From Gemmatimonadota bacterium (GTDB lineage Bacteria; Gemmatimonadota; Gemmatimonadetes; Gemmatimonadales; GWC2-71-9): DNA of 64,000 nucleotides. The stretch covers positions 260,674 through 324,673 of the forward strand of contig SHZU01000003.1 of assembly GCA_009692115.1 (NCBI GenBank). Direction: 5' to 3'. Under the pieces are notes generated by a model. That model was not told the origin of the DNA, did no database searches, and was given only the letters and a program-made list of their open reading frames with translations. The position numbers and the translations under genes were made by a program. Shown piece after piece: positions 64,000 through 64,000 of the stretch (positions within the stretch are counted from its first letter, which is position 1; every line of letters starts with the position of its first letter).

Positions 64000-64000
64000 A

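Overview
The window is a 64 kb, very GC-rich, gene-dense bacterial chromosome segment. My best guess is a member of Gemmatimonadota or a close relative. This is inference from the high GC, a DUF1207 outer-membrane protein, a short carboxypeptidase-regulatory/plug protein, a fused SecDF, bTHX, BshA and a Bat-type cluster occurring together; no rRNA marker is present. Almost all of it is housekeeping sequence in tightly packed operons with ATGA, GTGA, TAGTG or TGATG junctions. There is no prophage, transposase, integrase or CRISPR array.

Layout. 1-10.2 kb (minus): the first codons of fhs, tatD, secDF, then ribF-truB-rbfA-infB-L7Ae-nusA, a translation and transcription-factor block. 10.3-12.9 kb (minus): a terminator, a small Ig-like lipoprotein, pgeF and murA; MurA carries Asp in place of the fosfomycin-target Cys. 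12.95-14.44 kb (plus): a DUF948-like pair that may be one frameshifted gene, a zinc phospholipase C-like exoprotein, and a 33-codon bTHX gene. 14.5-22.9 kb (minus): a class V aminotransferase with three frameshifts, then gatB, gatA, gatC, pcrA, serS and a lipoprotein. 23.0-29.9 kb (plus): Roadblock protein, mannose-1-phosphate guanylyltransferase, GlmU-like hexapeptide protein, MBL hydrolase, plug-domain protein, amino-acid permease and an SLC13-type carrier.

29.9-33.4 kb (minus): a small exported protein, groES-groEL with CIRCE, promoter and terminator, and DUF1207. 33.5-34.5 kb (plus): a secreted protein with a partial copper-monooxygenase-like ligand pattern. 34.5-52.3 kb (minus): envelope genes (flavoprotein, NlpC/P60, small membrane proteins), then a nearly gapless run scpA-scpB-rluB-moxR-DUF58-exported anchor-BatA-BatB/C-BatD/E-mutL-miaA-bshA-uppP-birA. 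52.4-52.8 kb: rpsT with promoter and terminator. 52.8-58.2 kb (minus): zinc-ribbon protein, pyrC, pyrB, pyrR, msrQ, msrP. 58.2-59.1 kb: tRNA-Ser(GGA) and a truncated, frameshifted LVIVD-repeat fragment. 59.05-61.8 kb (minus): topA. 61.8-64 kb: a site-2 protease and a prohibitin-like protein (plus), and a small membrane protein (minus).

How the genes work together: most make or maintain the gene-expression machinery (IF2, NusA, RbfA, TruB, GatCAB, SerRS, MiaA, RluB, S20, bTHX, tRNA-Ser), chromosome upkeep (PcrA, MutL, TopA, ScpAB) or the envelope (SecDF, MurA, UppP, NlpC, MsrPQ, GroE, Bat). No clearly new defence or mobile system is visible. The parts I would follow up are the Bat cluster with two gene fusions, the copper-enzyme-like secreted protein, the MurA active-site change, and the decayed genes.
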